64,000 bases of DNA from Paracoccus lichenicola (GCF_009708075.1 NZ_WMBT01000003.1:62001-126000), one strand, 5' to 3'; positions 42,269 to 52,919 are shown, numbered from the stretch's first letter. Program-made: numbers and translations. The notes: generated by a model not told the origin, from the letters alone.

Positions 42269-43702
42269 TCACGAACCGGCCACCGCCAGCAATCCCGCCA
42301 CGTCCAGATGCGCCTCCAGATGATCCGCCAGATCGTCCAGGGCCTGGTCCACCCCTGCCTCGTATCCCGGCTGCGAGGACGCCCCAAGCCGCTCCAGGAA
42401 CGCCGCGCGGAAGGCATCGCACGAGAACAGCCCGTGCAGATAGGTGCCCATGATCCGGCCATCGGGGCTGATCGCGCCGTCGGGACCGGGGACATGGGCA
42501 AAGGGCCGCGTGCAGTCGGGGCCAGAGGTGCGGCCCATGTGGATTTCATAGCCCGTGACCGGCTGGCCCATCGCGGTGCCGGTGATCCGCTGCAGCCGCT
42601 TGTCGAGGGCCATCACCGTGTCCACGTCCAGCAGGCCAAGGCCCGCGACCTCACCCGCCGCGCCGTCGCGGCCCAAAGGATCGCGGATCACCCGGCCCAG
42701 CATCTGAAACCCGCCGCAGAGGCCCAGCACATGCCCTCCGCGCCGGACATGAGCCGCCAGGTCCACGTCCCATCCCTGCGCCCGCAGGAACGCCAAATCC
42801 CCCAGCGTCGATTTCGTGCCGGGGATCACCACCAGATCCGCGTCGCCGGGGATCGCCCGGCCCGGTCCCAGCATGGTCAGCCGCACCCCCGGTTCCGCCG
42901 CAAGCGGATCCAGGTCGTCGAAATTGGCGATCCGCGACAGGCACAGGCAAACGACATGCAGTCCCTGCCCCGTCGAGGCGCGCAGGTCCACCGCATCCTC
43001 GGCGGGCAGGCGGTGCGCGCCCGCGAACCACGGCACCACGCCGAAGCCACGCCAGCCGGTGTGCCGCTCGATCATGGCATATCCATCGTCGAACAGCCGC
43101 AAATCGCCCCGGAACTTATTGACCAGGAAGCCCCGGATCATCGCCGCATCACCTGCGTCCAGAACCGCCTGGGTGCCCACGATCTGCGCGATCACCCCGC
43201 CCCGGTCGATGTCGCCCGCCAGCACCACCGGCACGCCTGCCGCGCGGGCAAAGCCCATGTTGGCGATGTCGCGGGGGCGCAGGTTCACCTCGGCCGGGCT
43301 GCCTGCGCCTTCGACGATCACCAGGCCATGGGCGGCGGTCAGGCGGGCGAAGCTGTCCAGCACCCCCGCCAGCAGGCGCGGGCGCAGGGCGGCGTAATCG
43401 CGCGCCTCGGCCCGGGCCATGGCGCGGCCATGCAGGATCACCTGGGCACCGGTGTCGGTTTCGGGCTTCAGCAGCACGGGGTTCATGTCAACCAGCGGCT
43501 CCAACCCGCAGGCCCGTGCCTGCAAGGCCTGCGCCCGGCCGATTTCCCCGCCATCCGCCGTTACGGCGGCGTTGTTCGACATGTTCTGCGGCTTGAAGGG
43601 CGCGACGGACAGGCCGCGACGCCGCGCAGCACGGCACAAGCCCGCCACCAGCAGCGACTTTCCGACATTCGATCCGGTGCCCTGGATCATCAGCGCAGGC
43701 AT
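42269..43702 (-). CDS. cobQ: Cobyric acid synthase
   Basis: The 477-residue amidase-ligase adds amide groups to cobyrinic acid a,c-diamide in cobalamin synthesis. The N-terminal ATPase domain has [20 protein letters not shown] and [13 protein letters not shown]; the glutamine amidotransferase domain has the nucleophile in [13 protein letters not shown] and the His in GTYLHGLF. It is a lone cob gene here; the rest of the pathway must lie elsewhere. Confidence 0.95.
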   Translation of the reverse strand: MPALMIQGTGSNVGKSLLVAGLCRAARRRGLSVAPFKPQNMSNNAAVTADGGEIGRAQALQARACGLEPLVDMNPVLLKPETDTGAQVILHGRAMARAEARDYAALRPRLLAGVLDSFARLTAAHGLVIVEGAGSPAEVNLRPRDIANMGFARAAGVPVVLAGDIDRGGVIAQIVGTQAVLDAGDAAMIRGFLVNKFRGDLRLFDDGYAMIERHTGWRGFGVVPWFAGAHRLPAEDAVDLRASTGQGLHVVCLCLSRIANFDDLDPLAAEPGVRLTMLGPGRAIPGDADLVVIPGTKSTLGDLAFLRAQGWDVDLAAHVRRGGHVLGLCGGFQMLGRVIRDPLGRDGAAGEVAGLGLLDVDTVMALDKRLQRITGTAMGQPVTGYEIHMGRTSGPDCTRPFAHVPGPDGAISPDGRIMGTYLHGLFSCDAFRAAFLERLGASSQPGYEAGVDQALDDLADHLEAHLDVAGLLAVAGS

Positions 43703-43774
43703 GGTTCACACTCGCTTGCCATCATCCCCCCGGGTGACTAGATAGGCGCGTCCGAAAGCGAAAGGCCGAAAGCC

Positions 43775-44242
43775 GTGGAAAACGTCGTCCTGACCATCCA
43801 TCTGATCCTCGCGGTGCTGCTCACCGGGGTGGTGCTGCTGCAACGATCCGAAGGTGGCGGGCTTGGCATGGGCGGCGGGGGCGGCGTGATGACCGGCCGC
43901 CAGGCGGCCAACGCGCTGACGCGGCTGACCTGGATCTTCGGCATCGCGCTGTTCGCGACCTCGATCGCGCTGACCATCATCGCCGCGCGGCAGGTGTCGA
44001 ACAGCTCGATCATGGACCAGCTGGGCGTGCCTGAAAGCCGCCAGGAATCGACGCTTCCCTCGGTTCCCGCTTACGTTCCCCCGCCCTCGACCGGGGCGGC
44101 TGGCGACCCGCTGACCCCGCCCACGCCGGACACCCCGGCGGCTGATACCGCCGCGCCCGAGGCTGCGGCACCGGCGGTCGAACCGGTGGCGCCGCCCGCC
44201 ACGGAACCTGTGGTCCCTGCACCGGCGGCACCCGCGAACTAA
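43775..44242 (+). CDS. secG: Preprotein translocase subunit SecG
   Basis: SecG stabilises the SecYEG channel. Translation starts at GTG 43775. The 155-residue protein has two membrane helices ([19 protein letters not shown] at 4-22 and [22 protein letters not shown] at 50-72) with the SecG signature [14 protein letters not shown] between them. A disordered Pro/Ala tail of about 75 residues follows, common in alphaproteobacteria. It precedes pyrG. Confidence 0.93.
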   Translation: MENVVLTIHLILAVLLTGVVLLQRSEGGGLGMGGGGGVMTGRQAANALTRLTWIFGIALFATSIALTIIAARQVSNSSIMDQLGVPESRQESTLPSVPAYVPPPSTGAAGDPLTPPTPDTPAADTAAPEAAAPAVEPVAPPATEPVVPAPAAPAN

Positions 44243-44394
44243 ACCACACAACAACTGGGGGCGGTCGCTTTCCGCCCTACATCAACTTGCGGTTCCTTGC
44301 GGCCACGGGGCGAATCGGCTATATCTCGGCTCCCGTGATGCTGGTCGTCTGGCGACCCGCAACCATATCGAATTCGCGAAATCACGGGGGCCTC

Positions 44395-46038
44395 ATGGCG
44401 CGTTACATCTTCATCACCGGCGGCGTCGTGTCCTCGCTCGGCAAGGGCCTGGCCTCGGCGGCCCTGGGCGCGCTGTTGCAGGCCCGCGGCTTCACCGTGC
44501 GGCTGCGCAAGCTGGACCCCTATCTGAACGTCGATCCCGGCACCATGTCGCCGTTCGAGCATGGCGAGGTCTTCGTGACCGACGACGGTGCGGAAACCGA
44601 CCTGGACCTGGGCCATTACGAACGCTTCACCGGCGTGTCGGCGCGGCGCACCGACAGCGTGTCGTCGGGCCGCATCTATTCCAACGTGCTGGAAAAGGAA
44701 CGCCGGGGCGAATACCTGGGCAAGACCATCCAGGTGATCCCGCACGTCACCAACGAGATCAAGGACTTCCTGACCATCGGCGGTGACGAGGTCGATTTCA
44801 TGCTGTGCGAGATCGGCGGCACGGTGGGCGACATCGAGGGCCTGCCCTTCTTCGAGGCGATCCGCCAGTTCACCCACGAACGCCCGCGCGGCCAGTGCAT
44901 CCTGATGCACCTGACGCTGCTGCCCTATCTGGCGGCGTCCGGCGAGTTGAAGACCAAGCCCACCCAGCACAGCGTCAAGGAACTGCAATCCATCGGCCTG
45001 GCCCCCGACGTGCTGGTCTGCCGGTCCGAACACCCGATCCCGGAAAAGGAACGCGCCAAGATCGCGCTGTTCTGCAACGTCCGCCCCGACGCCGTGATCC
45101 CCGCCTATGACCTGAAGACCATCTACGAGGCGCCCTTGGCCTATCACCGCGCGGGGCTGGACCGCGCCGTGCTGGACGCCTTCGCCATCAGCCCCGCCCC
45201 GCGTCCCGACCTGTCCAAATGGGAAGACGTGATGGACCGGCTGGAGAATGCCGAGGGCCAGGTGAACATCGCCATCGTCGGCAAGTACACGCAGCTGGAA
45301 GACGCCTACAAGTCCATCGCCGAGGCGCTGACCCATGGCGGCATGGCCAACCGCGTCCGCGTGCGCGCCGACTGGGTGGACAGCGAAAAGCTGGAAGGCG
45401 AAGGGGCGCATCTGCTGGACGGATACCATGGCATCATCGTGCCCGGCGGCTTCGGCGAACGCGGCACCGAGGGGATGCTGGCCGCCGCGAAATACGCGCG
45501 CGAAAAGAAGGTGCCCTATCTGGGCATCTGCCTGGGGATGCAGATGGCCGTGATCGAGGCCGCGCGCAACTTGGCCGGGATGCCCGATGCCGGATCCGAG
45601 GAGTTCGACCACGAGGCGGGCAAGACGCGCTTTACCCCCGTGGTCTATCACCTCAAGGAATGGGTGCAGGGCAACTATACCGTGCAGCGCAAGGTGACGG
45701 ACGACAAGGGCGGCACCATGCGGCTTGGCGCCTATACCGCCGTGCTGGCACCCGACACGAAGATCAGCGAAGTCTATGGCGGCGCCACCGAGATCGAGGA
45801 CCGCCACCGCCACCGCTACGAGGTGGACGCCACCTATCGCGACGCGCTGGAACAGGCGGGCCTGTGCTTTTCCGGCATGTCGCCCGACGGCAAGCTGCCC
45901 GAGGTGATCGAATACCCCGACCACCCCTGGTTCATCGGCGTGCAGTCCCACCCGGAACTGAAATCCAAGCCCTTCGCGCCCGCGCCGCTGTTCGCAGGCT
46001 TCGTGCGGGCGGCGATGGAGGAAGGGCGGCTGGTCTGA
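44395..46038 (+). CDS. pyrG: CTP synthase
   Basis: PyrG converts UTP to CTP with glutamine and ATP. The ATG at 44395 ([33 protein letters not shown]) gives 547 residues, the normal length; the frame is open to 44287 without homology. The synthase domain has [38 protein letters not shown]; the class I amidotransferase has the nucleophile in [17 protein letters not shown] and His/Glu in [14 protein letters not shown]. Confidence 0.97.
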   Translation: MARYIFITGGVVSSLGKGLASAALGALLQARGFTVRLRKLDPYLNVDPGTMSPFEHGEVFVTDDGAETDLDLGHYERFTGVSARRTDSVSSGRIYSNVLEKERRGEYLGKTIQVIPHVTNEIKDFLTIGGDEVDFMLCEIGGTVGDIEGLPFFEAIRQFTHERPRGQCILMHLTLLPYLAASGELKTKPTQHSVKELQSIGLAPDVLVCRSEHPIPEKERAKIALFCNVRPDAVIPAYDLKTIYEAPLAYHRAGLDRAVLDAFAISPAPRPDLSKWEDVMDRLENAEGQVNIAIVGKYTQLEDAYKSIAEALTHGGMANRVRVRADWVDSEKLEGEGAHLLDGYHGIIVPGGFGERGTEGMLAAAKYAREKKVPYLGICLGMQMAVIEAARNLAGMPDAGSEEFDHEAGKTRFTPVVYHLKEWVQGNYTVQRKVTDDKGGTMRLGAYTAVLAPDTKISEVYGGATEIEDRHRHRYEVDATYRDALEQAGLCFSGMSPDGKLPEVIEYPDHPWFIGVQSHPELKSKPFAPAPLFAGFVRAAMEEGRLV

Positions 46039-46060
46039 CGGACCGGCTTGCGTCCCGCGA

Positions 46061-46086
46061 AGGCCGGGGCTTTGCGCCCCCGGCCT
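46061..46086 (+). terminator. Hairpin downstream of pyrG
   Basis: AGGCCGGGG pairs with CCCCGGCCT around a loop of eight bases. A second hairpin, CTGCCGC-ATG-GCGGCAG, follows at 46085-46101. They lie 22 bases after the pyrG stop and before the convergent NYN gene, but have no long T-run. Confidence 0.6.
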
Positions 46087-46213
46087 GCCGCATGGCGGCA
46101 GGCGTTCGTCGCTGAAAAACGTTCGCTGGACCTTTCCCCGGGCGCGCCTCATCCCTCAGGATGTTTGCGGCCCAGGCAAAGGGGCTGTCCCTGCGCTGCG
46201 GAACAGGCGGGCG

Positions 46214-46765
46214 TCAGCCGTCGCTCGATTGCTGCTCCCTGGGCGGCCGCCCGACGATGTCGCGCAGCGCGTCCAGCTCGATGAAGTTGTCGGCCTGCCG
46301 GCGCAGGTCGTCGGCGATCATCGGCGGCTGGCTGCGGATGGTGGATACCACGGACACGCGGACCCCCTGGCGCTGCAAGGCCTCGACCAGGGGGCGGAAA
46401 TCGCCGTCGCCGGAAAAGATCACGGCGTGGTCCAGCCGGGGGGCAAGCTGCATGGCGTCGATGGTCAGTTCGATGTCCATGTTGCCCTTGATCTTCCGGC
46501 GGCCCATCGTGTCGGTGTATTCCTTGGCGGGCTTCGTCACCACGCAATAGCCGTTGTAATGCAGCCAATCGACCAGCGGGCGGATCGGGGAATAATCCTC
46601 GCCCTCCATCAGGGCGGTGTAGTAGTAGGCGCGCATCAGCTTGCCCCGGCGGTCGAATTCCTGCCGCAGCAGCTTGTAGTCGATGTCGAAGCCCAATGCC
46701 TTGGCCGAGGCATAAAGGTTGGCTCCGTCTATGAAGATCGCCAAGCGATCATCCTTGTAAAACAT
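46214..46765 (-). CDS. LabA-like NYN-domain (PIN-like) ribonuclease
   Basis: The ATG at 46765 (MFYKDDRLAIFIDGANLYASAKALG) gives 183 residues. The PIN-like acidic site is visible as FIDGANLY, GNMDIELTIDAMQL and VIFSGDGDFRPLVEAL. NYN proteins of this size are predicted RNA-cutting enzymes, and in cyanobacteria LabA affects clock output. Targets here are unknown. It is divergent from folK. Confidence 0.88.
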   Translation of the reverse strand: MFYKDDRLAIFIDGANLYASAKALGFDIDYKLLRQEFDRRGKLMRAYYYTALMEGEDYSPIRPLVDWLHYNGYCVVTKPAKEYTDTMGRRKIKGNMDIELTIDAMQLAPRLDHAVIFSGDGDFRPLVEALQRQGVRVSVVSTIRSQPPMIADDLRRQADNFIELDALRDIVGRPPREQQSSDG

Positions 46766-46870
46766 TATGGTTGCCTTCAATGGAACTGCTCGTTCAGGAC
46801 ACAGGCCCGCTAGGAGGAAGCTGGCGGGATCGGTCTGGCCGCACCCCATTCATAGAACGAACAAGGCCCC

Positions 46871-47464
46871 ATGCAAAACTTGTCTTTCGGTATCATTGCC
46901 TTAGGCGCGAATCTGCCGTCGGGCGCGGGCGATCCGGTCCAGGCGCTGCGCGAGGCGTTGGCGATTTTGCACGATCCGCCCGGCATTTCAATGGTCTCGG
47001 CCAGCCGCATCTGGCGCACCCCGGCCTTTCCGGCGGGATCGGGACCGGACTATGCCAACGCGGCGGCGGTGATTCGCACGGGCCTGGCGGCACCCGCCCT
47101 GCTGGCGCGGCTGCACGGGATCGAGGCGGCTTTCGGCCGCGACCGCGGCACGGGCCGGTGGTCCGCGCGCGTTCTGGATCTGGACCTGATCGCGCTGGAC
47201 GACCTGATCCTGCCCGACCGCGACACGCTGCGCCGCTGGATCGCCCTGCCCCCGGACCGCCAGCGGCGTGAAGCGCCGGACCGTTTGATCCTGCCCCATC
47301 CCCGGTTGCAGGACCGCGGCTTCGTGCTGGTCCCCCTGGCCGAGATCGCGCCCGGCTGGCGCCACCCCTTGACGGGAAAGCCCGTGTCGCGGATGCTGGC
47401 GGAACTGGGTCCCGGCGGGTTGTCGGGCATGTCGCCGCTTGCACCGGGCAGCGGCTTGACCTAA
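46871..47464 (+). CDS. folK: 2-amino-4-hydroxy-6-hydroxymethyldihydropteridine pyrophosphokinase
   Basis: The 197-residue enzyme transfers pyrophosphate from ATP in folate synthesis. HPPK motifs: IIALGANLPSGAGDP, SRIWRTPAFPAGSGPDYANAA, FGRDRGTGRWSARVLDLDLI (metal-binding Asp pair) and LILPHPRLQDRGFVLVPLAEIAP. It lies before rpoZ and rsh. Confidence 0.94.
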   Translation: MQNLSFGIIALGANLPSGAGDPVQALREALAILHDPPGISMVSASRIWRTPAFPAGSGPDYANAAAVIRTGLAAPALLARLHGIEAAFGRDRGTGRWSARVLDLDLIALDDLILPDRDTLRRWIALPPDRQRREAPDRLILPHPRLQDRGFVLVPLAEIAPGWRHPLTGKPVSRMLAELGPGGLSGMSPLAPGSGLT

Positions 47465-47542
47465 TCTTGACAATTCCATGCATGGCGTCCAGAACCTCGG
47501 TTTCGCCCCGGATATCCGATTCGCAACTGCACAGGTGAGTAT

Positions 47543-47896
47543 ATGGCCCGCGTAACGGTTGAAGACTGCGTTGACAAAGTCCCGAACCGCTTTGATCTGG
47601 TGATGTTGGCCTCGCATCGCGCGCGCGAAATCACGGCGGGCAGCCAGCCCACGGTGGACCGCGACAACGACAAGAACCCGGTCGTCGCCCTGCGCGAGAT
47701 CGCCGAGGAAACGCAGCCCGTGGACGAGCTGCGCGAACGCATGATCGAATCGACCCAGACCCAGATCGAGGTCGACGAGCCGGAGGAGGACGCCATGGCC
47801 CTGCTGCTGGGCGCCGAGGTGGACCGCCCCCGTCCCGCCGACGAGGAATCCGAGGAACGGATGCTGCGCATGATGCTGGAAGCCAACCAGCGTTGA
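47543..47896 (+). CDS. rpoZ: RNA polymerase omega subunit
   Basis: The 117-residue protein starts [33 protein letters not shown], the core of the omega family, and includes [12 protein letters not shown]. Omega supports assembly of the beta' subunit and forms part of the ppGpp-binding site. It stands 30 bases before the ppGpp synthetase gene. The acidic C-terminal half is longer than in E. coli, as is common in alphaproteobacteria. Confidence 0.96.
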   Translation: MARVTVEDCVDKVPNRFDLVMLASHRAREITAGSQPTVDRDNDKNPVVALREIAEETQPVDELRERMIESTQTQIEVDEPEEDAMALLLGAEVDRPRPADEESEERMLRMMLEANQR

Positions 47897-47926
47897 GGCA
47901 CCACGAACAGGGGTCTTCGGCAAAGA

Positions 47927-50041
47927 ATGATTGATGTCGAAGACCTTATCGCGCTTGTCCGCAACTATAACCCGCGCAGCAATGCAACCCTGATCCGCGA
48001 TGCCTATGAATACGGGATGCGGATGCACGAAGGGCAGTTCCGCCATTCGGGCGAACCCTATTTCACCCATCCCATCGCCGTCGCCGCCATCCTGACGGAA
48101 ATGCGGCTGGACGACGCGACCATCGTCACCGCGCTTCTGCACGACACGGTCGAGGACACGCGGTCCACCAAGCAGGACCTGACCGCCGCCTTCGGCCCCG
48201 AGATCGCCGATCTGGTCGATGGCGTGACCAAGCTGACCAACCTGGAACTGTCCAGCGCCCAGTCCAAGCAGGCCGAGAATTTCCGCAAGCTGTTCATGGC
48301 CATGTCGCGCGACCTGCGCGTGATCCTGGTCAAGCTGGCCGACCGGCTGCACAACATGCGCACCATCCGGTCGATGCGCCCCGAAAAGCAGGTCAAGAAG
48401 GCGCGCGAGACGATGGACATCTATGCGCCCCTGGCGGGCCGCATGGGGATGCAGTGGATGCGCGAGGAGCTTGAAGACCTGGCCTTCAAGGTCATCAACC
48501 CCGAGGCGCGCAATTCCATCATCCGCCGCTTCGTCAGCCTGCAACGGGACAGCGGCGACATCATCGGCCAGATCACCGCCGACATCCGTGCCGTCCTGGA
48601 ACGCGAGGGGATCGAGGCCGATGTCTTCGGCCGCGCCAAGAAGCCCTTTTCCGTGTGGCGCAAGATGCAGGAAAAGCAGCTGGCCTTTTCGCGCCTGTCC
48701 GACATCTATGGCTTCCGCATCATCACCCGGTCGGACATGGACTGCTACCGCGCGCTCGGGGTGATCCACCAGCGCTGGCGCGCCGTGCCGGGGCGGTTCA
48801 AGGATTACATCAGCCAGCCGAAATCGAACGGCTATCGGTCGATCCACACCACCGTCTCGGGCCGCGACGGCAAGCGGGTCGAGGTGCAGATCCGCACCCG
48901 CCAGATGCACGAGGTGGCCGAGGCCGGCGTCGCCGCCCACTGGGCCTATCGCGACGGGGTGCGCACCAAGAACCCCTTTGCCGTCGATCCTGCCGAATGG
49001 ATCGACAACCTGACCGACCGCTTCGAGGGCGAGGACCACAACGAATTCCTGGAAGCCGTCAAGCTGGAGATGTACCAGGATCAGGTCTTCTGCTTCACGC
49101 CCAAGGGCGACGTGCTGCAACTGCCGAAAGGCGCCACCCCCATCGACTTCGCCTATGCGATCCACACCCGGCTGGGCAATTCCTGCGTGGGCGCCAAGGT
49201 GGACGGGATCCGCGTGCCCTTGTGGACGCGGCTCAAGAACGGGCAGTCGGTGGACATCATCGCGGCGTCGGGTCAGCGCCCGCAATCGACCTGGCTCGAC
49301 ATCGTGGCCACCGGCCGCGCCAAGGCCGCCATCCGGCGGTCCCTGCGCGAGGAAGACCGCGACCGCTTCATCCGCCTGGGCCGCGAACTGGTGCGCGTCA
49401 GCTTTGAACATGTGGGCCGCAAGGTCACCGACAAGGCGCTGCGCACCGCGGCCCGCCAGATGGGGCTGGCGGATGCGGACGAATTGCTGGCCCGTATCGG
49501 CAGCGCCGAGAATTCCGCCAAGGAGGTGCTGCAGGTCCTCTGGCCCGACCTTGCCGCCCACCAGGACGAGATCGACGGCACCCGCCCCTTCGCGGGGGTC
49601 GAGGCGGATGCCGATTTCAAGCGCGCGTCCTGCTGCCGTCCGCTGCCGGGGGAACGGATCGTCGGCATCACCTATCGCGGCAAGGGCGTGGTGATCCATG
49701 CCATCGACTGCCCGGTGCTGGCCGAATACGAGGACATGCCCGACCGCTGGGTCGATGTGCAATGGCGCGCGGGCCGTCACCCGGCGGCCTATTCGACGCT
49801 GCTGACGCTGACGATCCGCCACGACGCGGGCGTGCTGGGCCGCATCTGCAGCCTGATCGGGGCGCAGGGGGCCAATATCTCGAACCTTGAATTCAAGGAC
49901 CGCAAGCCCGACTTCTATCGCATCGAGGTCGAGGTCGAGCTGCGCGATCAGGAACATCTGCATAACCTCCTGACCGCGCTCGAGGCGGAAAGCGACGTGG
50001 CGCAGGTGGCCCGCATTCGCAATGTCGCCATGAAACCCTGA
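47927..50041 (+). CDS. rsh: Bifunctional (p)ppGpp synthetase/hydrolase
   Basis: The 704-residue RelA/SpoT homologue has the HD hydrolase (TALLHDTVEDTRSTKQDL, about 55-75), the synthetase with RFKDYISQPKSNGYRSIHTTV (the RxKD signature of bifunctional enzymes), a TGS domain (CFTPKGDVLQLPKGATPIDFAYAIHTRLGNSC) and a C-terminal ACT domain (LTLTIRHDAGVLGRICSLIGAQGANISNLEF). It controls the stringent response. It follows rpoZ. Confidence 0.96.
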   Translation: MIDVEDLIALVRNYNPRSNATLIRDAYEYGMRMHEGQFRHSGEPYFTHPIAVAAILTEMRLDDATIVTALLHDTVEDTRSTKQDLTAAFGPEIADLVDGVTKLTNLELSSAQSKQAENFRKLFMAMSRDLRVILVKLADRLHNMRTIRSMRPEKQVKKARETMDIYAPLAGRMGMQWMREELEDLAFKVINPEARNSIIRRFVSLQRDSGDIIGQITADIRAVLEREGIEADVFGRAKKPFSVWRKMQEKQLAFSRLSDIYGFRIITRSDMDCYRALGVIHQRWRAVPGRFKDYISQPKSNGYRSIHTTVSGRDGKRVEVQIRTRQMHEVAEAGVAAHWAYRDGVRTKNPFAVDPAEWIDNLTDRFEGEDHNEFLEAVKLEMYQDQVFCFTPKGDVLQLPKGATPIDFAYAIHTRLGNSCVGAKVDGIRVPLWTRLKNGQSVDIIAASGQRPQSTWLDIVATGRAKAAIRRSLREEDRDRFIRLGRELVRVSFEHVGRKVTDKALRTAARQMGLADADELLARIGSAENSAKEVLQVLWPDLAAHQDEIDGTRPFAGVEADADFKRASCCRPLPGERIVGITYRGKGVVIHAIDCPVLAEYEDMPDRWVDVQWRAGRHPAAYSTLLTLTIRHDAGVLGRICSLIGAQGANISNLEFKDRKPDFYRIEVEVELRDQEHLHNLLTALEAESDVAQVARIRNVAMKP

Positions 50042-50081
50042 CACAGTGGCAGGCAGTCGCAGGACCGGGGGGAGTTGAATC

Positions 50082-50717
50082 GTGTTCAAGCGCAGCAAGC
50101 CGCGCAGCTATGGACAGATGGCAAGCGAACTGGTCTATCCGCCGGGCGGATTCCGCCGGTCCACCGCCTATCTGTGGCACCGCATCCGCCGCCTGCCCGA
50201 CCAGCCGCACCGCATCGCGCGGGGCCTGGCGGCGGGGGTGTTCCTGTCCTTCTCGCCGCTGCACGGCTTTCACTTCATCGTCGCGGCGCTGGTGTCGCTG
50301 GCGATCCGGGGCAACGTGCTGGCGGCCTTCGTGGGCACCTTCGCGGGCAACCCGCTGACCACGCCCTTCATCGCGCTGGCCTCGGTCGGCTTGGGGCGGA
50401 CGATCCTGGGCTTGCCGGGCGACATGTCGCCGCAGGTGATCTTTCGCGAATTCGCCCATGCCACGGCGGAAACCTGGCACAACGTCATGTCCGCCTTCGG
50501 TCCCGGTCCCACCAGCTGGAGCGGGCTGTCCGAGTTCTGGCACGAGATCTTCCTGCCCTATGCCGCGGGCGGCGCGGTGCTGGGCGGGGTCGCGGCGATC
50601 GCGTGCTATTACCTGACGATCCCGGTGGTGCGCCGCTATCACCGGCGCAAGGCGCAGACCATGGCCAAGCGGATCGCAAGGGTCCAAGGGGCGCCGGATC
50701 AGGACCGGCGTCCCTAG
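50082..50717 (+). CDS. DUF2062 membrane protein
   Basis: Translation starts at GTG 50082 with a GGGGGGAG site upstream. The 211-residue protein has the DUF2062 pattern HRIARGLAAGVFLSFSPLHGFHFIVAALVSLAIRGNVLAAFVGTFAGNPLTTPFIALASVGLG, three to four membrane helices and a basic C-terminus (RRYHRRKAQTMAKRIAR). Function unknown. It follows rsh closely, as in many Rhodobacteraceae. Confidence 0.9.
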   Translation: MFKRSKPRSYGQMASELVYPPGGFRRSTAYLWHRIRRLPDQPHRIARGLAAGVFLSFSPLHGFHFIVAALVSLAIRGNVLAAFVGTFAGNPLTTPFIALASVGLGRTILGLPGDMSPQVIFREFAHATAETWHNVMSAFGPGPTSWSGLSEFWHEIFLPYAAGGAVLGGVAAIACYYLTIPVVRRYHRRKAQTMAKRIARVQGAPDQDRRP

Positions 50718-50754
50718 CCGAGACAGTCCCGCTGATGGCGGCGCCGTGAAAGAC

Positions 50755-50815
50755 GGGGGGCTTCGCGCCCCCCGCACCCCCCGCACCCCCCGCGGGATAT
50801 TTAAGCGAAGATGAA
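50755..50815 (+). repeat. Rhodobacterales-like intergenic repeat, copy 2
   Basis: GGGGGGC-TTCGC-GCCCCCC forms a hairpin (50755-50773), followed by three GCACCCCCC-like units and GGGATATTTAAGCGAAGATGAAA. It matches the layout of the copy at 41218-41263. It lies between the convergent DUF2062 and otsA genes and may serve as a terminator. Confidence 0.7.
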
Positions 50816-50817
50816 AA

Positions 50818-52173
50818 TCAATCCCTCGCTTGCGCCAGGGCCTCCAGATAGGTCGCCGACCACCAGCCCACGTCCTGTTCCACCACGCAGCGCAGCAAGG
50901 CGGCGTGGCGGGCCTGGCGTTCCTCCAGCGGCATGTCGATGGCCTGCTGCATGGCCTGGGCCATCTCGCTGGGGTCATGGGGATTGACGATGAGTGCATC
51001 AGACATCTGTTCGGCGGCGCCGGCGAAGCGCGACAGGATCAGCACGCCCGGATCGGCCGGATCCTGGGCCGCGACATATTCCTTGGCCACCAGGTTCATC
51101 CCGTCGGCAAGGGGCGTCACCAGGCCGATGCGCGCCTGGCGGAACAGGCCCGCAAGCTCGTTGCGGGGGATCGGGCGGTGGATGAAGCGGATTGGGGTCC
51201 AGTTGACGGTCGCGAACTGGCCGTTGATGCGGCCCGCCAGATGTTCGGTTTCCTCGCGGATCTGCTGATAGGCATCGACCGATTCGCGCGTGGGCGGGGC
51301 GATCTGCAGCAGCATCACCTTTTCGGTCAGCGCGGGATCGCCGTCCAGCAGCGCCTGGAAGGCCCGGAACCGCTGCGGGATGCCCTTGGAATAATCCAGC
51401 CGGTCCACGCCGATCATGATCTGCGCGCCGGTCAGGCTGCGCATCTTGTCTTCCTCGCGCGCGCCCCTGGCCTCGGCGATGAAGGCCGCCGCGTCGATGC
51501 CGATGGGAAAGACGCCCGCCCGCATGTCGCGCCCGGCGATGCGGAACCGGTCGTCGGACAGTTGCGCGAAATCCGACAGGCTGCGGGCGCTGGCGGCGAA
51601 GTTGTCCAGGTCGCGCTGCGCCTGGAAGCCCGCCAGGTCGTAATGGGACAGCCATTCGAACAGCTCGTCCGGGTTGGGCAGGGTCGCGCAATCGGTCGGT
51701 CCCGGAAAGGGGATGTGCAGGAAATGCCCGATCGGGACCGTCACCCTCAGCCTGCGCAGTTCCTCGGCCAGGGGGAACAGCTGGTAATCCTGCACCCAGA
51801 TCCGGTCGTCGGGCTTCAGATGCGGGACCAGAAGCCGGGCGATGCGCTTGTTCACCCGGCGATAGCCTTCCAGGTATTCCGGCAGGATCCGCATCAGATC
51901 CGCGCGGCCATGGCAGACCGGCCACAGGACCGAATTGGAATAGCCCAGGTAATATTCGTCGTGATCCTGCGGCGTCAGGTCGAAGGAGGCCCGCTGGAAG
52001 GCCGCGCCTTCGTGAAAGGTCAGCTCGTCGGCGGGCGCGTCCATCGTCTCGCCCGAGAAGCCGACCCACAGCCCGCCCGAGCTTCGCAGCGCATCGTCCA
52101 GCGCCACGACCAGCCCGCCCGAGGGGTTGTCCCCCAGCGGGATGCGGTTCGATATGACAACCAGGCGCGCCAT
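50818..52173 (-). CDS. otsA: Trehalose-6-phosphate synthase
   Basis: The 451-residue GT20 enzyme joins UDP-glucose to glucose 6-phosphate. Motifs: VVISNRIPLGDNPSGGLVVAL, YLGYSNSVLWPVCHG, IWVQDYQLFPLAEELRR, GHFLHIPFPGPT, IMIGVDRLDYSKGIPQRFRAF and LVTPLADGMNLVAKEYVAAQ. The ATG shares one base with the otsB stop (TGATG), so otsBA is coupled. It protects against osmotic or desiccation stress. Confidence 0.95.
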   Translation of the reverse strand: MARLVVISNRIPLGDNPSGGLVVALDDALRSSGGLWVGFSGETMDAPADELTFHEGAAFQRASFDLTPQDHDEYYLGYSNSVLWPVCHGRADLMRILPEYLEGYRRVNKRIARLLVPHLKPDDRIWVQDYQLFPLAEELRRLRVTVPIGHFLHIPFPGPTDCATLPNPDELFEWLSHYDLAGFQAQRDLDNFAASARSLSDFAQLSDDRFRIAGRDMRAGVFPIGIDAAAFIAEARGAREEDKMRSLTGAQIMIGVDRLDYSKGIPQRFRAFQALLDGDPALTEKVMLLQIAPPTRESVDAYQQIREETEHLAGRINGQFATVNWTPIRFIHRPIPRNELAGLFRQARIGLVTPLADGMNLVAKEYVAAQDPADPGVLILSRFAGAAEQMSDALIVNPHDPSEMAQAMQQAIDMPLEERQARHAALLRCVVEQDVGWWSATYLEALAQARD

Positions 52174-52919
52174 CAGCCGGCCCCCACAAGGGCATCGTCC
52201 AGCCAGCGGGCCAGGGCGGCGGGATCGGCCAGGCGATAGCGGGCCACCGTCTCGCCCGCGCCGATCTTGATGCCGAAGCCGCCGCGGGACTGGGCATGGG
52301 CCATCGCGGCCTCGTCGGTCAGGTCGTCGCCGGCATAGACGGGCACGCGGCCGGCGAAAGGCGGCAGGGCCATCAGCCGGTCCAGCGCGCCGTCCTTGCC
52401 GGTGCCCCTGGGGCGCAGCTCCACCGCCATCTTGGCGGGTTGCAGCACCATGCCGGGATGGGCATCGGCCAGGCGCTGCATCACGGCCTCGACCACGGGG
52501 CGCAGCGAGGGGTCGGCGCGGTAATGCAGGGCAACGCCATGGGGCTTGCGTTCGACCAGGATCGCGGGGTTGTCCGCCACGGCATCGGCAGCGGCACGGT
52601 GCAGGGCCTCGGCGTCCAGATCGACGGCGTGGGTCGTCCGGATGGGCTGCCCCGCCAGCGACAGTTCCGCCCCGTGGCTGCCCGCGATGGGACCCGGGAA
52701 ATCCGGCAGGAAGCCCCGCAGGTCGGCGATGTCGCGGCCCGACACCAGCGCCACCGCGCCGCCCAACCGGTCGTGCAGCCGCGCCAGCCGTCCGGCCAGG
52801 CCGGGCGGGATCGCCACCGCATCGGGGCGGGGCGCGATCTCGACCAGGCAGCCGTCGAAATCCAGGAACAGGGCGGCGTCAGCGGGCAGATCGGGAAGGG
52901 ATGGGTCAAGCGGCTGCAT
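52173..52919 (-). CDS. otsB: Trehalose-6-phosphate phosphatase
   Basis: The ATG at 52919 (MQPLDPSLPDLPADAALFLDFDG) gives 248 residues. The HAD phosphatase nucleophile is in ALFLDFDGCLVEIAPRPDAV (two Asp), with GSHGAEL, a Lys in LRPRGTGKDGALDRLM and the metal-binding VYAGDDLTDEAAM. The first gene of the otsBA pair, it removes phosphate to give trehalose. Confidence 0.95.
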   Translation of the reverse strand: MQPLDPSLPDLPADAALFLDFDGCLVEIAPRPDAVAIPPGLAGRLARLHDRLGGAVALVSGRDIADLRGFLPDFPGPIAGSHGAELSLAGQPIRTTHAVDLDAEALHRAAADAVADNPAILVERKPHGVALHYRADPSLRPVVEAVMQRLADAHPGMVLQPAKMAVELRPRGTGKDGALDRLMALPPFAGRVPVYAGDDLTDEAAMAHAQSRGGFGIKIGAGETVARYRLADPAALARWLDDALVGAG

